Part shown: positions 1 to 6,205 of the stretch, in pieces
Numbering within the stretch: the stretch's first letter is position 1
How the letters are laid out: each line of letters begins with the position of its first letter
Origin: Actinomycetota bacterium
GTDB lineage: Bacteria > Actinomycetota > Actinomycetes > Mycobacteriales > Mycobacteriaceae
Reading direction: 5' to 3'
Assembly (NCBI GenBank): GCA_005789055.1
Contig: SYAA01000430.1
Coordinates: forward strand, 1 to 7,672
Length of the DNA stretch: 7,672 bases
The notes under the pieces: generated by a model
The model's input: only the letters and a program-made list of their open reading frames with translations
Told to the model about the DNA's origin: nothing
Database searches by the model: none
Program-made: the position numbers and the translations under genes

Positions 1-552
1 CTCGACCGAGATGCCCATCTGCTCGAGGGCGTCGATGGCGTGACGGCGGAAGTTCGGCGCCGAGTCGTGCACCGCTTGATCGAAGTAGCCACCGTTGTCG
101 GCGGGAACCGGCACAGACCCGTCGTAGGGGCCGGCCTTAAGCAGGAAGAACTCGATCTCCGGATGGACGTAGCAGGAGAACCCAAGATCGCTGGCTTTGG
201 CCAATTGGCGTCGAAGCACGTGGCGGCTGTCCGCCCACGACGGCGACCCGTCCGGCATGGTGATGTCGCAGAACATCCGCGCGGAGTGGTGTTGGCCCGC
301 ACTCGTCGTCCACGGCAGCACCTGGAATGTGGACGGATCGGGTCGCGCGACGGTGTCTGACTCGAAAACCCGGGCGAAGCCCTCGATCGAGGACCCGTCG
401 AACCCGATGCCCTCCTCGAAGGCGCCTTCGAGTTCGGCCGGGGCGATGGCCACCGACTTCAGGTATCCGAGGACGTCGGTGAACCACAACCGGACGAAGC
501 GGATGTCCCGTTCTTCCAGGGTGCGCAGGACGAATTCCTTCTGGCGGTCCAT
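1..552 (-). CDS. glnA2: Glutamine synthetase family protein GlnA2, N-terminal part (runs off left edge)
   Basis: The first 184 codons of a type I glutamine synthetase-like enzyme; the C-terminal part lies beyond the left edge. Family members ligate ammonia (or another amine) to glutamate using ATP in the cytosol. The translation begins MDRQKEFVLRTLEERDIRF and closely matches M. tuberculosis GlnA2 (Rv2222c) as I recall it. Visible marks are the beta-grasp domain (about residues 15-100), the FDGSS loop at 51-55, and PEIEFF at 131-136, whose Glu132 and Glu134 correspond to metal-binding glutamates of the active site. The ATG at 552 is the family's usual start. The ribosome-binding site is weak (TTAGG about 8-12 bases upstream). 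The unknown gene upstream stops only 34 bp away, so co-transcription is possible. In M. tuberculosis GlnA2 is not the main glutamine synthetase (GlnA1 is), so its physiological substrate is less certain than the family assignment. Confidence 0.97.
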   Translation of the reverse strand, partial: MDRQKEFVLRTLEERDIRFVRLWFTDVLGYLKSVAIAPAELEGAFEEGIGFDGSSIEGFARVFESDTVARPDPSTFQVLPWTTSAGQHHSARMFCDITMPDGSPSWADSRHVLRRQLAKASDLGFSCYVHPEIEFFLLKAGPYDGSVPVPADNGGYFDQAVHDSAPNFRRHAIDALEQMGISVE

Positions 553-574
553 GGCGCGAGCCTAAGCAGCGGCT

Positions 575-590
575 GTTAACTCCGTGTTAC
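575..590 (-). promoter_or_regulatory. Possible GlnR-like box upstream of glnA2
   Basis: On the minus strand the sequence reads GTAAC-N6-TTAAC, ending 22 bp before the glnA2 ATG. The actinobacterial nitrogen regulator GlnR prefers pairs of the form GTnAC-N6-GAAAC, so the first half-site and the spacing fit and the second half-site matches at three of five bases. The site overlaps the stop codon of the upstream gene (587-589). It is short and found by eye, so chance resemblance is quite possible. Confidence 0.2.
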
Positions 591-1165
591 GTCAGCAGGG
601 CTTTGTTGAACCACTCCTCGGCTCCGATCACCGAACCGGGATGGCCGAACGCGAGTTTCCCGGTGTCATCAAGATAGAAAACGTTCCGATACTCCCGGTT
701 GAAACGTGTCTCACGTTGCGGTTCGCCATAAGCCTCAATAGGCGAAGTCGACACTGTGCCATCGCAGCCCCGTGACTCGGCAGCCCGAGCAAGGCGATCC
801 CGGAACCGGGAGCCATGTCCGCGGGGGTCAATCGGCATTTCGCCGTCAGCCCTCAGCCAGGTGCTCATTCGGACCAACTCGCCGTCGTCGGTGATGCCAA
901 GGACGCCATCCTCGGCGATTCCGAGAGTGAGGCACTTCGCGCCTAAACGCCAGACCTGGCGCTCAGGAGAAATCCGGTAGCCGCCGCGGCTCGCCCGGAG
1001 CAATCGACTGAGAAACCGCCGCTTCAAGGACACTTCCAGTGCCTTGCCGCGGCTTTTCGTCTTCAGGACCGGAAGCGCATTCGCGGCCAATTCACGAACA
1101 AGGCTGCGAGCCATCACGGCGCGCTCTTCGACCGGGTCGTCATCCCGATCTCGGCGAGCATCCAT
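587..1165 (-). CDS. Unrecognised 192-residue protein, extra gene between glnA2 and the Rv2223c homologue
   Basis: I do not recognise this protein. It is soluble-looking, with no signal peptide or membrane segment. The N-terminal third is very basic (KTKSRGKALEVSLKRRFLSRLLR around residues 36-58, helix-like), then come a beta-rich part (about 68-105) and an acidic/aromatic C-terminus (about 158-190) with one Cys at 78 and one at 133. The start ATG at 1165 is supported by GGAAGGG at 1174-1180, 8 bp upstream. A second candidate start is Met18 (1114). It ends in TAA 34 bp before glnA2. Hand counts give roughly 50-67% GC in different 60-base stretches, lower overall than the flanking genes. M. tuberculosis has no gene at this place, so it is probably an acquired or lineage-specific gene. 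The intact frame and good ribosome-binding site suggest it is expressed; its function is unknown. Confidence 0.72.
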   Translation of the reverse strand: MDARRDRDDDPVEERAVMARSLVRELAANALPVLKTKSRGKALEVSLKRRFLSRLLRASRGGYRISPERQVWRLGAKCLTLGIAEDGVLGITDDGELVRMSTWLRADGEMPIDPRGHGSRFRDRLARAAESRGCDGTVSTSPIEAYGEPQRETRFNREYRNVFYLDDTGKLAFGHPGSVIGAEEWFNKALLT

Positions 1166-1261
1166 TCAATGGACCCTTCCGGCCGTGGGACAGCAGCTCT
1201 TTGGACGCTCATGCCGGATTAAACGCAGTCATGACGACGGGGTGAGGTTAACAGACGATGC

Positions 1262-1279
1262 CAACGGGTTATGCCGTTG
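1262..1279 (-). other. Hairpin in the presumed leader of the unknown gene
   Basis: CAACGG (1262-1267) and CCGTTG (1274-1279) are perfect inverted arms around a 6-base loop. The hairpin lies between the promoter-like element and the start codon of the unknown gene, so it would be in the 5' leader of its mRNA. No U-run follows, so it is not an obvious terminator. Confidence 0.3.
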
Positions 1280-1292
1280 CCGCTCACCACTT

Positions 1293-1321
1293 TTCCTAGT
1301 GTTAACCGTGCGGGTTGTCAA
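1293..1321 (-). promoter_or_regulatory. Candidate sigma-A-type promoter for the unknown gene
   Basis: The minus strand carries a perfect TTGACA (1321-1316), a 17-bp spacer, then TAGGAA (1298-1293), which matches the TATAAT -10 consensus at three of six bases. Transcription would start near 1286, leaving a leader of roughly 120 bases before the ATG at 1165. The surrounding DNA is AT-rich compared with the genes. The -35 is convincing and the -10 is not, so the call is tentative. Confidence 0.4.
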
Positions 1322-1323
1322 CC
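1313..1323. promoter_or_regulatory. Palindrome GGTTG-T-CAACC over the -35 element (possible operator)
   Basis: An 11-bp perfect palindrome (5-bp arms, 1-bp centre) covers the TTGACA element of the candidate promoter. A repressor bound here would block the polymerase. It shares its GTTG/CAAC arms with the palindrome at 1338-1353. No regulator gene is next to it in the window. Confidence 0.3.
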
Positions 1324-1337
1324 AATGTTAAGTCCGT

Positions 1338-1353
1338 ATGTTGCAGACAACAT
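1338..1353. promoter_or_regulatory. 16-bp palindrome ATGTTG-CAGA-CAACAT
   Basis: Perfect 6-bp arms surround a 4-bp centre, 19 bp past the stop of the Rv2223c-type gene and about 17 bp upstream of the candidate -35 of the unknown gene. It could be an operator half of a pair with 1313-1323, or a weak hairpin at the 3' end of the hydrolase mRNA. The lack of a U-run and its low GC favour the operator reading. Confidence 0.3.
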
Positions 1354-1354
1354 T

Positions 1355-1370
1355 GAAACGCCCTCGGGCG
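1355..1370 (-). terminator. Candidate intrinsic terminator of the Rv2223c-type gene
   Basis: Two bases after the TAG stop (1373-1375), the minus strand reads CGCCCGAGGGCG followed by TTTC: a GC-rich stem of four to five pairs with a tight loop and a short U-stretch. The stem is short, so termination may be partial. It would separate the hydrolase operon from the unknown gene and glnA2. Confidence 0.4.
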
Positions 1371-1372
1371 AA

Positions 1373-2893
1373 CTAGCAACGCAGATCGCCCGGCACCACA
1401 CGATCAACGAAGTAGCTGATGACCGCGTCGTCCACACAGGCTTCGCCGTTGAAGACCACGGTGTGCTGGGTGCCGTCGTAGGTGATCAACGGTGCGTCCA
1501 ACTGACGAGCCAGGTCCACCCCGGCCTGATAGGGCGTCGCCGGATCGTGCGTGGTGGACACCACCACCACGCTGCCGGGTGGCGCGGGTGAGGCCGAGCT
1601 CGGTGTCGAGGTGGGCGGCACCGACCAGAAGGCGCACAGGTCGCGGGGGGCGAAGCCGGTGAACTCGCCATAGGAGGCGAACGGCGCGAGCGCCCGGATG
1701 CGCTGGTCGGCAGCGGCCCAGACCGCAGGATCAGTCGGGGTCGGGGAGTCCACACAACGGATCGCATTGAACGCATCCTGGGCATTGCTGTAGTGGCCGT
1801 CGTCATCGCGTTTCTGGTAGTCGTCGGCGAGTAGGAGCAGGGCGTCAGCCTTGGTGCCGCGTTGCAGGGCCAGCAGTCCGCGGGTGAGGTACTTCCAGTA
1901 CTGCGGGGTGTAAAGGGCGTTGAAGGTTCCGGTCAGGGCATCGGCGTAGCTCAGTCCGCGGGGGTCGGACGTGACGGCGGGTGTGGTGGCCAACGGGTTG
2001 ACGAGTTGGTGGTAGCGATTGACGAACTGGGCCGGGTCGGTGCCCAACGGGCAGTCCGGCGACTCGGCGCAGTCGGCCGCAAAGTCGTTGAAGGCAACCT
2101 GGAAGCCGGCCATTTGATTGACCAGGGAGTCGATCGCGCCTTCAGTGGGGTCGATGGCGCCATCGAGAACCATGGCGCGCACCCGGTTGGGAAAGCGCTG
2201 CAGGTACGCCGTTCCCAGTTCGGTTCCGTAACTGAAGCCCAAATAGTTGATCTGATCCTCGCCAAGTGCTTGACGAACTGCGTCCATATCTTCTGCGGCA
2301 GAGGCGGTTCCGACCCCGGCCAGGAACTCCGCACCCATTCGGTCCCGGCACTGCTGCGCCAGCATCCGATTCAGTCCTTCGATCGCCGCGACGCCGGCCA
2401 GGCTGAAGTCGACCATCGGTTCTCGCCGCCATGCGTCGAACTCCGCGTCGGTTCGGCACCGAAGCTCCGGCGTGGAGTACCCGACACCGCGTGGATCAAA
2501 CCCCACCAGGTCGAAGTGTTCGGTGATCGGGCTGCCGGAGAGCGCATCGGCGACGTTGACGACCAGATCGACCGCCGACGCGCCGGGTCCACCGGGATTC
2601 ATCAGCAGCGCTCCGATGCGACGGCCGGACGCCGGAATTCGAATGACGGCCAACTGAGCCCGGGCCCCGGCGGGATCGGCGGCGTTGATCGGCACCGGGA
2701 CGCTGGTGCACTCGGCGGTGGGCAGGTACGTGTCGGTGATGAACCGGTCACAGCCAGCCCACACCGGCTGGGCCGACGTCGCTTGATCCCCGCCGGGAGT
2801 GGCGGTGGCCGGCCCGGCGGTGACACCGACCGTGAGCATGGCGCAGAGGAGCGCCGTCGAACCGGACCGACGTTTCATAACAGTCATCGTCAC
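1373..2893 (-). CDS. Secreted alpha/beta-hydrolase, Rv2223c-type paralogue of Hip1
   Basis: A 506-residue exported serine hydrolase of the actinobacterial tripeptidyl-peptidase/Hip1 family, acting outside the membrane. A signal peptide spans about 1-31 (KRR, hydrophobic stretch, probable cleavage after ATA at 29-31). There is no lipobox, so it should be secreted rather than lipid-anchored. The oxyanion-hole motif NPGGPG is at 99-104 and the nucleophile Ser221 lies in GFSYGT. The other triad residues are Asp450 in THDPATPY and His477 in GTQHTVV. Ten cysteines after the signal peptide (48, 62, 146, 182, 275, 281, 380, 420, 486, 506) align one for one with the neighbouring Hip1 homologue, which suggests conserved disulfides. 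The start is GTG 2893 or ATG 2887, with GAGGTG 11 bp upstream of the GTG. It is 127 bp downstream of hip1, behind a tandem repeat array, and probably shares its operon. Its substrate is unknown; peptidase or esterase are both possible. Confidence 0.93.
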   Translation of the reverse strand: MTMTVMKRRSGSTALLCAMLTVGVTAGPATATPGGDQATSAQPVWAGCDRFITDTYLPTAECTSVPVPINAADPAGARAQLAVIRIPASGRRIGALLMNPGGPGASAVDLVVNVADALSGSPITEHFDLVGFDPRGVGYSTPELRCRTDAEFDAWRREPMVDFSLAGVAAIEGLNRMLAQQCRDRMGAEFLAGVGTASAAEDMDAVRQALGEDQINYLGFSYGTELGTAYLQRFPNRVRAMVLDGAIDPTEGAIDSLVNQMAGFQVAFNDFAADCAESPDCPLGTDPAQFVNRYHQLVNPLATTPAVTSDPRGLSYADALTGTFNALYTPQYWKYLTRGLLALQRGTKADALLLLADDYQKRDDDGHYSNAQDAFNAIRCVDSPTPTDPAVWAAADQRIRALAPFASYGEFTGFAPRDLCAFWSVPPTSTPSSASPAPPGSVVVVSTTHDPATPYQAGVDLARQLDAPLITYDGTQHTVVFNGEACVDDAVISYFVDRVVPGDLRC

Positions 2894-2936
2894 ACGGTCG
2901 CGGGCACCTCAGCGGCCGTCGACGGTCACGCGTAGG

Positions 2937-3019
2937 TACCGGAAAGGCAGCGGTACCGGAAAGGCCGCGGTACCAGAAAGGCAGCGCTACCAGAAAGGCA
3001 GCGCTACCAGAAAGGCAGG
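2937..3019. repeat. 17-bp tandem repeat, about 4.9 copies, between hip1 and its paralogue
   Basis: Units start at 2937, 2954, 2971, 2988 and 3005 (the last one partial). Consensus on the plus strand is TACCrGAAAGGCAGCGs. The two left units carry TACCGG, the three right ones TACCAG, and unit 2 has CCGCGG in place of CAGCGG. Unit boundaries are palindromes: GGTACCG at 2935-2941 pairs with CGGTACC at 2951-2957 around 9 bases, a second such pair is 2952-2958 with 2968-2974, and AGCGCT occurs at 2983 and 3000. RNA of either strand could form serial hairpins. The array begins directly after the hip1 stop and fills most of the gap to the next start. Such arrays often vary in copy number between strains. 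Confidence 0.92.
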
Positions 3020-3020
3020 T

Positions 3021-4574
3021 TCAGCAGGTGGCGCCGGGCGCGGGCAACGTCAGATCGATCAGGTACGCGGCGGCATAGTCGTCGACGCACTGCTCACCTT
3101 GGAAGACCACCGTGTGCTGGGTGCCGTTGAACGTCAACAACGCTCCACCGAGTTGTTTGGCCAGATCCACGCCCGCCTGATACGGCGTCGCCGGATCGCC
3201 GGTCGACGAGACCACCAGCACCGGCGCAAGGCCGGGTGCGGACACCTCGTGCGGGGTACTGGTCGGCTGCACCGGCCAGAAGGCGCAGGTGCTCATCGGT
3301 GCGTGCCCGGTGAACTCCCCGTAACTCATGAACGGCGCTACCTCACGAAGTCGCCGGTCCTCCTCAACCACCTTGGCGGTGTCGGTGATCGGCGGCTGGT
3401 CGACGCAGTTGACCGCGATGCGGGCGTCGGTGGCGTTGGAGTAGCGGCCCTGCGGGTCGCGACGCATGTACATGTCTGCCAGGGCGAGCATGGTGTCGCC
3501 GCGGCCCTCGGTCATTTCGGTCAGGCCGCGGGTCAGGTGCCGCCAGAGGTTGGGCGAATACAGCGCCATGATGGTGCCGACCAGCGCGTCGCCGTAGGAC
3601 AGTCCGCGCGGATCGCGGGTCGGAAGCGGCGTGTCCACCAACGGATCCAACAGGTCGCGGTAGACGTCGACAGCCTTGGCCGGGTCGGTGCCCAGCGGAC
3701 AGTCGGGATCCTCAGCGCAGTCGGCTGCGTAGTCGTTGAAGGCCTTTTGGAATGCCTCGGCCTGGTCGATGTCGGCCTGGATCGGATCGGCATTGGGATC
3801 GACCGCACCGTCGAGGATCATCGACCGCACATTGTCTGGGAACGCCTCGGCGTAGGCGGCCCCGATCCGGGTGCCGTAGGAGTAGCCCAGGTAGTTCAAT
3901 TTGTCATCGCCGACCGCCGCGCGCAGCGCGTCAAGGTCCTTGGCGACACTCGCGGTGCCGACATTCGCCAGGAAATCAGGGCCCATCTTGTCGATGCAGC
4001 GCTGCACGAAGGCCTTCGTCTCGCCCTCGATGCGTCGCACACCGTCGGGGCTGTAGTCCACCATCGGATCGGCCCGCAGACGGTCGTTGTCGGCATCGGA
4101 GTTGCACCACACCGCCGGAGTGGACGCGCCGACCCCGCGCGGGTCGAAGCCCACTAGGTCGAACCGCTCGCGCACGTCGACCGGCAGTCCCTCGACGATC
4201 CCGGCGGCGGCCTCGATACCGGATTCCCCGGGCCCGCCAGGGTTGATGATCAGCGAACCGATCTTCTCGCCGGTGGCCGGAAACCGAATCAGCGCCAGGA
4301 CGGCCTGGTCGCCGTCGGGTTTGTCGTAGTCGACGGGAACCGCGATCTTGCCGCACTGGGCGCCGGTCGGAACGGCCACTGATTCGCCGCTACCGCCACC
4401 GGCCGGCCGACACGGCCCCCACTGCACCGGCTGTCCGACCTGCGGTGCCGACAGCACCGCGGTACCAGACACCACGGTCGCGCAACCGCTCGACGCGAGC
4501 AGGACGGCAATAGCGGGAAGCACCACGGCGGCGCGGGTGACGCGGGGGCGTTGTAGCAGCCTCATGCCCCCCAT
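3021..4574 (-). CDS. caeA: Cell-envelope serine hydrolase CaeA/Hip1 (lipoprotein)
   Basis: A 517-residue homologue of M. tuberculosis Rv2224c, known as CaeA or Hip1, an envelope-associated serine protease/esterase that cleaves GroEL2 and affects envelope integrity and host responses. The N-terminal signal (about 4-30) ends in LASSGC, so Cys31 is the likely lipidation site; Ser at -3 is allowed but not typical. Motifs are NPGGPG at 111-116, nucleophile Ser232 in GYSYGT, Asp460 in TGDPATPY and His487 in GTQHTVV. Thr463, three after Asp460, matches a threonine I recall as important in M. tuberculosis Hip1. Where M. tuberculosis and the paralogue next door have THDPAT, this protein has TGDPAT. 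Ten mature-part cysteines (55, 74, 157, 193, 286, 292, 390, 430, 496, 517) match the paralogue. Start choice lies between ATG 4574 and ATG 4565; neither has a clear ribosome-binding site. It follows the acyltransferase by 10 bp, implying co-transcription. Confidence 0.95.
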   Translation of the reverse strand: MGGMRLLQRPRVTRAAVVLPAIAVLLASSGCATVVSGTAVLSAPQVGQPVQWGPCRPAGGGSGESVAVPTGAQCGKIAVPVDYDKPDGDQAVLALIRFPATGEKIGSLIINPGGPGESGIEAAAGIVEGLPVDVRERFDLVGFDPRGVGASTPAVWCNSDADNDRLRADPMVDYSPDGVRRIEGETKAFVQRCIDKMGPDFLANVGTASVAKDLDALRAAVGDDKLNYLGYSYGTRIGAAYAEAFPDNVRSMILDGAVDPNADPIQADIDQAEAFQKAFNDYAADCAEDPDCPLGTDPAKAVDVYRDLLDPLVDTPLPTRDPRGLSYGDALVGTIMALYSPNLWRHLTRGLTEMTEGRGDTMLALADMYMRRDPQGRYSNATDARIAVNCVDQPPITDTAKVVEEDRRLREVAPFMSYGEFTGHAPMSTCAFWPVQPTSTPHEVSAPGLAPVLVVSSTGDPATPYQAGVDLAKQLGGALLTFNGTQHTVVFQGEQCVDDYAAAYLIDLTLPAPGATC

Positions 4575-4584
4575 GCTGCCACGT

Positions 4585-6000
4585 TTACCGAACTCGCCTC
4601 GATTTAGTCGCCTTCAACAGCTCTTTCATGCCCGGCGCGAACCCCGCGGCCATCTCCGCCAGGTCGGGCAGCAGCTCCGGACAGGAGATCAAGCCGACAT
4701 TGAGTTTGCCGTTGAGCGACATCACCGTGATGTTCAGTCCCGCGCCGTGAAAGATCGGCCCGAGCGGATACATCGCATCCACCTCGGCCCCGAGGAAGTA
4801 CAGCGGGATCTGCGGCCCCGGCACGTTGGAGACCACTAGGTTGTGCACCGGCGATTCGGTCAGACGACTGCGCGCGTACACCCGCATCGCCACGCCGAAA
4901 ACAGCCGGACCGGCGAACTGACTCCAGTCCTGCAGCAGCGTGGCCGCAATCGCCCCACTGTGTTCCTTGGCGGCGGTGTTGTCCGCCGCGATCGCCCGCA
5001 GTCGCTCGCCGGCGTCCTCGATCTGGGTCTTCAAGCTGGCGAACATGCCCGACACCTGGTTGCGGCCCGGCCGGTCGGAGCGATCGTGGACCGACACCGG
5101 CACCATGGCCACCAGGGGTGCCTCCGGCAGTTCCGCCCGATCGAGCATGTACTGCCGCAGCACGCCGGACACCAGCGCCAGCACTACGTCGTTGACCTTC
5201 ACGTTGAAGTGGTTCTTGACGGTCTTGACGTCCTCGAAGTCGAGTTGAGCGAAGGCGACGTTGCGGTGCGCGGTGATGGTGGCGTTGAACGGGGTGTGTG
5301 GAGCGGCGAACGGCGACGCCATCGCACGGCCGTCCGCGACCCGGCGCATCGTCTCCACCACGGTGGTCACCGTCGACGGCAGGACCTTGGTCGCGAGCTT
5401 GACCGGCCGCGCGGCGAACCTGCCCAGTCCACCGAGGGCGATCCGGAGGGGATCCACCCCCCCGCCGGCCTCGACCGGCTCCGGCGGCGGCGCATCGGGT
5501 TCGGTGGAACACAACTGCGACATCAGGTTAGCGCCGCTCACACCGTCGACCGCGGCATGGTGAACCTTCGTCATCACCGCGAGCCGTCCTCGTTTACCCG
5601 CGCCGGTGCCGCCGAGTCCCTCAATTACCCACATCTCCCACAGCGGGTGACGGCGATCCAGCGGCAGCGCCGCCAGGTGCCCGCAGACCTCGGCTAGTTC
5701 CGCGCGGCCGCCGGGAGCGGGCAGGCCGATCCGATGCAGGTGGCGGTGCACGTCGAAGTGCTCGTCCTCCACCCACACCGGGTGGTCGAGGTTGAGGAAA
5801 CTGTTCGCGAGCTTCTCCCGGAACGTCGGGATCGCGGCGACCCGCAGGGCCATTTCCTCGCGCAGTCGCTCGAAGCTGTATCCGCCCGGGATGGTGGACG
5901 CGTCCAACTCGAGCACCGAGCAGACGTGCAGCGGTTGGGTCGGGGTTTCCAGGTAGAGGAAGCTGGCATCGAGCCCGCTGAGCCGCTGCAATTGCCGCAT
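4585..6000 (-). CDS. WS/DGAT-family acyltransferase (wax ester synthase / diacylglycerol acyltransferase)
   Basis: A 471-residue member of the mycobacterial Tgs/WS-DGAT family, which transfers acyl groups from acyl-CoA to diacylglycerol or long-chain alcohols, making storage triacylglycerol or wax esters at the inner membrane face. The N-terminus MRQLQRLSGLDASFLYLETP is typical. The catalytic motif HHAAVDG is at 147-153, with His148 as the expected general base. Other family marks are PLW (119-121), NDVVLA (270-275) and SNVPGP (391-396). Length is normal and all key residues are present. I chose ATG 6000 because family members start just before this conserved block; an in-frame GTG at 6030 would add ten residues. 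Neither start has a clear ribosome-binding site. The TAA stop lies 10 bp before hip1, so the two are probably one operon. M. tuberculosis has no gene of this family between Rv2224c and panB. The substrate cannot be told from sequence. Confidence 0.93.
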   Translation of the reverse strand: MRQLQRLSGLDASFLYLETPTQPLHVCSVLELDASTIPGGYSFERLREEMALRVAAIPTFREKLANSFLNLDHPVWVEDEHFDVHRHLHRIGLPAPGGRAELAEVCGHLAALPLDRRHPLWEMWVIEGLGGTGAGKRGRLAVMTKVHHAAVDGVSGANLMSQLCSTEPDAPPPEPVEAGGGVDPLRIALGGLGRFAARPVKLATKVLPSTVTTVVETMRRVADGRAMASPFAAPHTPFNATITAHRNVAFAQLDFEDVKTVKNHFNVKVNDVVLALVSGVLRQYMLDRAELPEAPLVAMVPVSVHDRSDRPGRNQVSGMFASLKTQIEDAGERLRAIAADNTAAKEHSGAIAATLLQDWSQFAGPAVFGVAMRVYARSRLTESPVHNLVVSNVPGPQIPLYFLGAEVDAMYPLGPIFHGAGLNITVMSLNGKLNVGLISCPELLPDLAEMAAGFAPGMKELLKATKSRRVR

Positions 6001-6205
6001 GGGGCGATGGTAAGCCGCCGTATCTGGCACCGAGCCCGATCCCGGAAACCGGTCATGGACCCGTCATGGCGGCCTTCGCTGTGAGAAAACCCACGTCGAC
6101 GGTGATTCCCCCGCGCTTGCGCCGGTGGCACAATCGAAGAGCACGCGAACCCGGGGACCTGAAACAGGCCACGAGGATCGATCCGGCGAACAACTGGGGA
6201 TAGCC
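6001..6205. promoter_or_regulatory. Divergent intergenic region between the acyltransferase operon and panB
   Basis: This 205-bp gap must hold promoters for both directions. On the plus strand CACAAT (6129-6134) is a possible panB -10 about 72 bp before the ATG, with only a poor -35 (TTCCCC, 6106-6111). On the side facing the acyltransferase there is a direct repeat GTCATGG at 6052-6058 and 6063-6069 (11-bp period, one helical turn), with the small palindrome GGTC-ATG-GACC at 6051-6061. No convincing minus-strand promoter was found. These elements are weak and only suggestive. Confidence 0.35.

Noticed and set aside
1222..1292. Short leader-peptide frame (GTG start, about 23 codons, minus strand) upstream of the unknown gene
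   Set aside because: No run of a single amino acid codon or attenuator structure supports a leader peptide, and start and ribosome-binding site are ambiguous.
1313..1323. Phage L5-type stoperator site
   Set aside because: GGTTGTCAACC only partly resembles the GGTGGCTGTCAAG consensus as I recall it, and no phage genes are nearby.
1862..2935. Open frame of 357 codons on the plus strand
   Set aside because: It is fully antisense to the Rv2223c-type hydrolase, whose signal peptide, triad and cysteines are intact, so this frame is a shadow.
2937..3019. Possible CRISPR array
   Set aside because: Units are contiguous with no unique spacers and a 17-bp period, so this is a plain tandem repeat; no cas genes are present.
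2799..4157. Long open frame of 452 codons on the plus strand
   Set aside because: It is antisense to hip1 and its paralogue, reads through the 17-bp repeat array, has arginine- and glycine-rich low-complexity content and no recognisable domain. High GC third positions of the true genes keep this frame open.
4604..5512. Open frame of 302 codons on the minus strand
   Set aside because: It lies in another frame inside the acyltransferase, which has the HHAAVDG motif; the alternative product is arginine/glycine-rich noise.
6125..6205. N-terminal extension of panB from GTG 6125
   Set aside because: The added 27 residues look random, the M. tuberculosis protein also starts MSEQ, and the ribosome-binding site fits ATG 6206.
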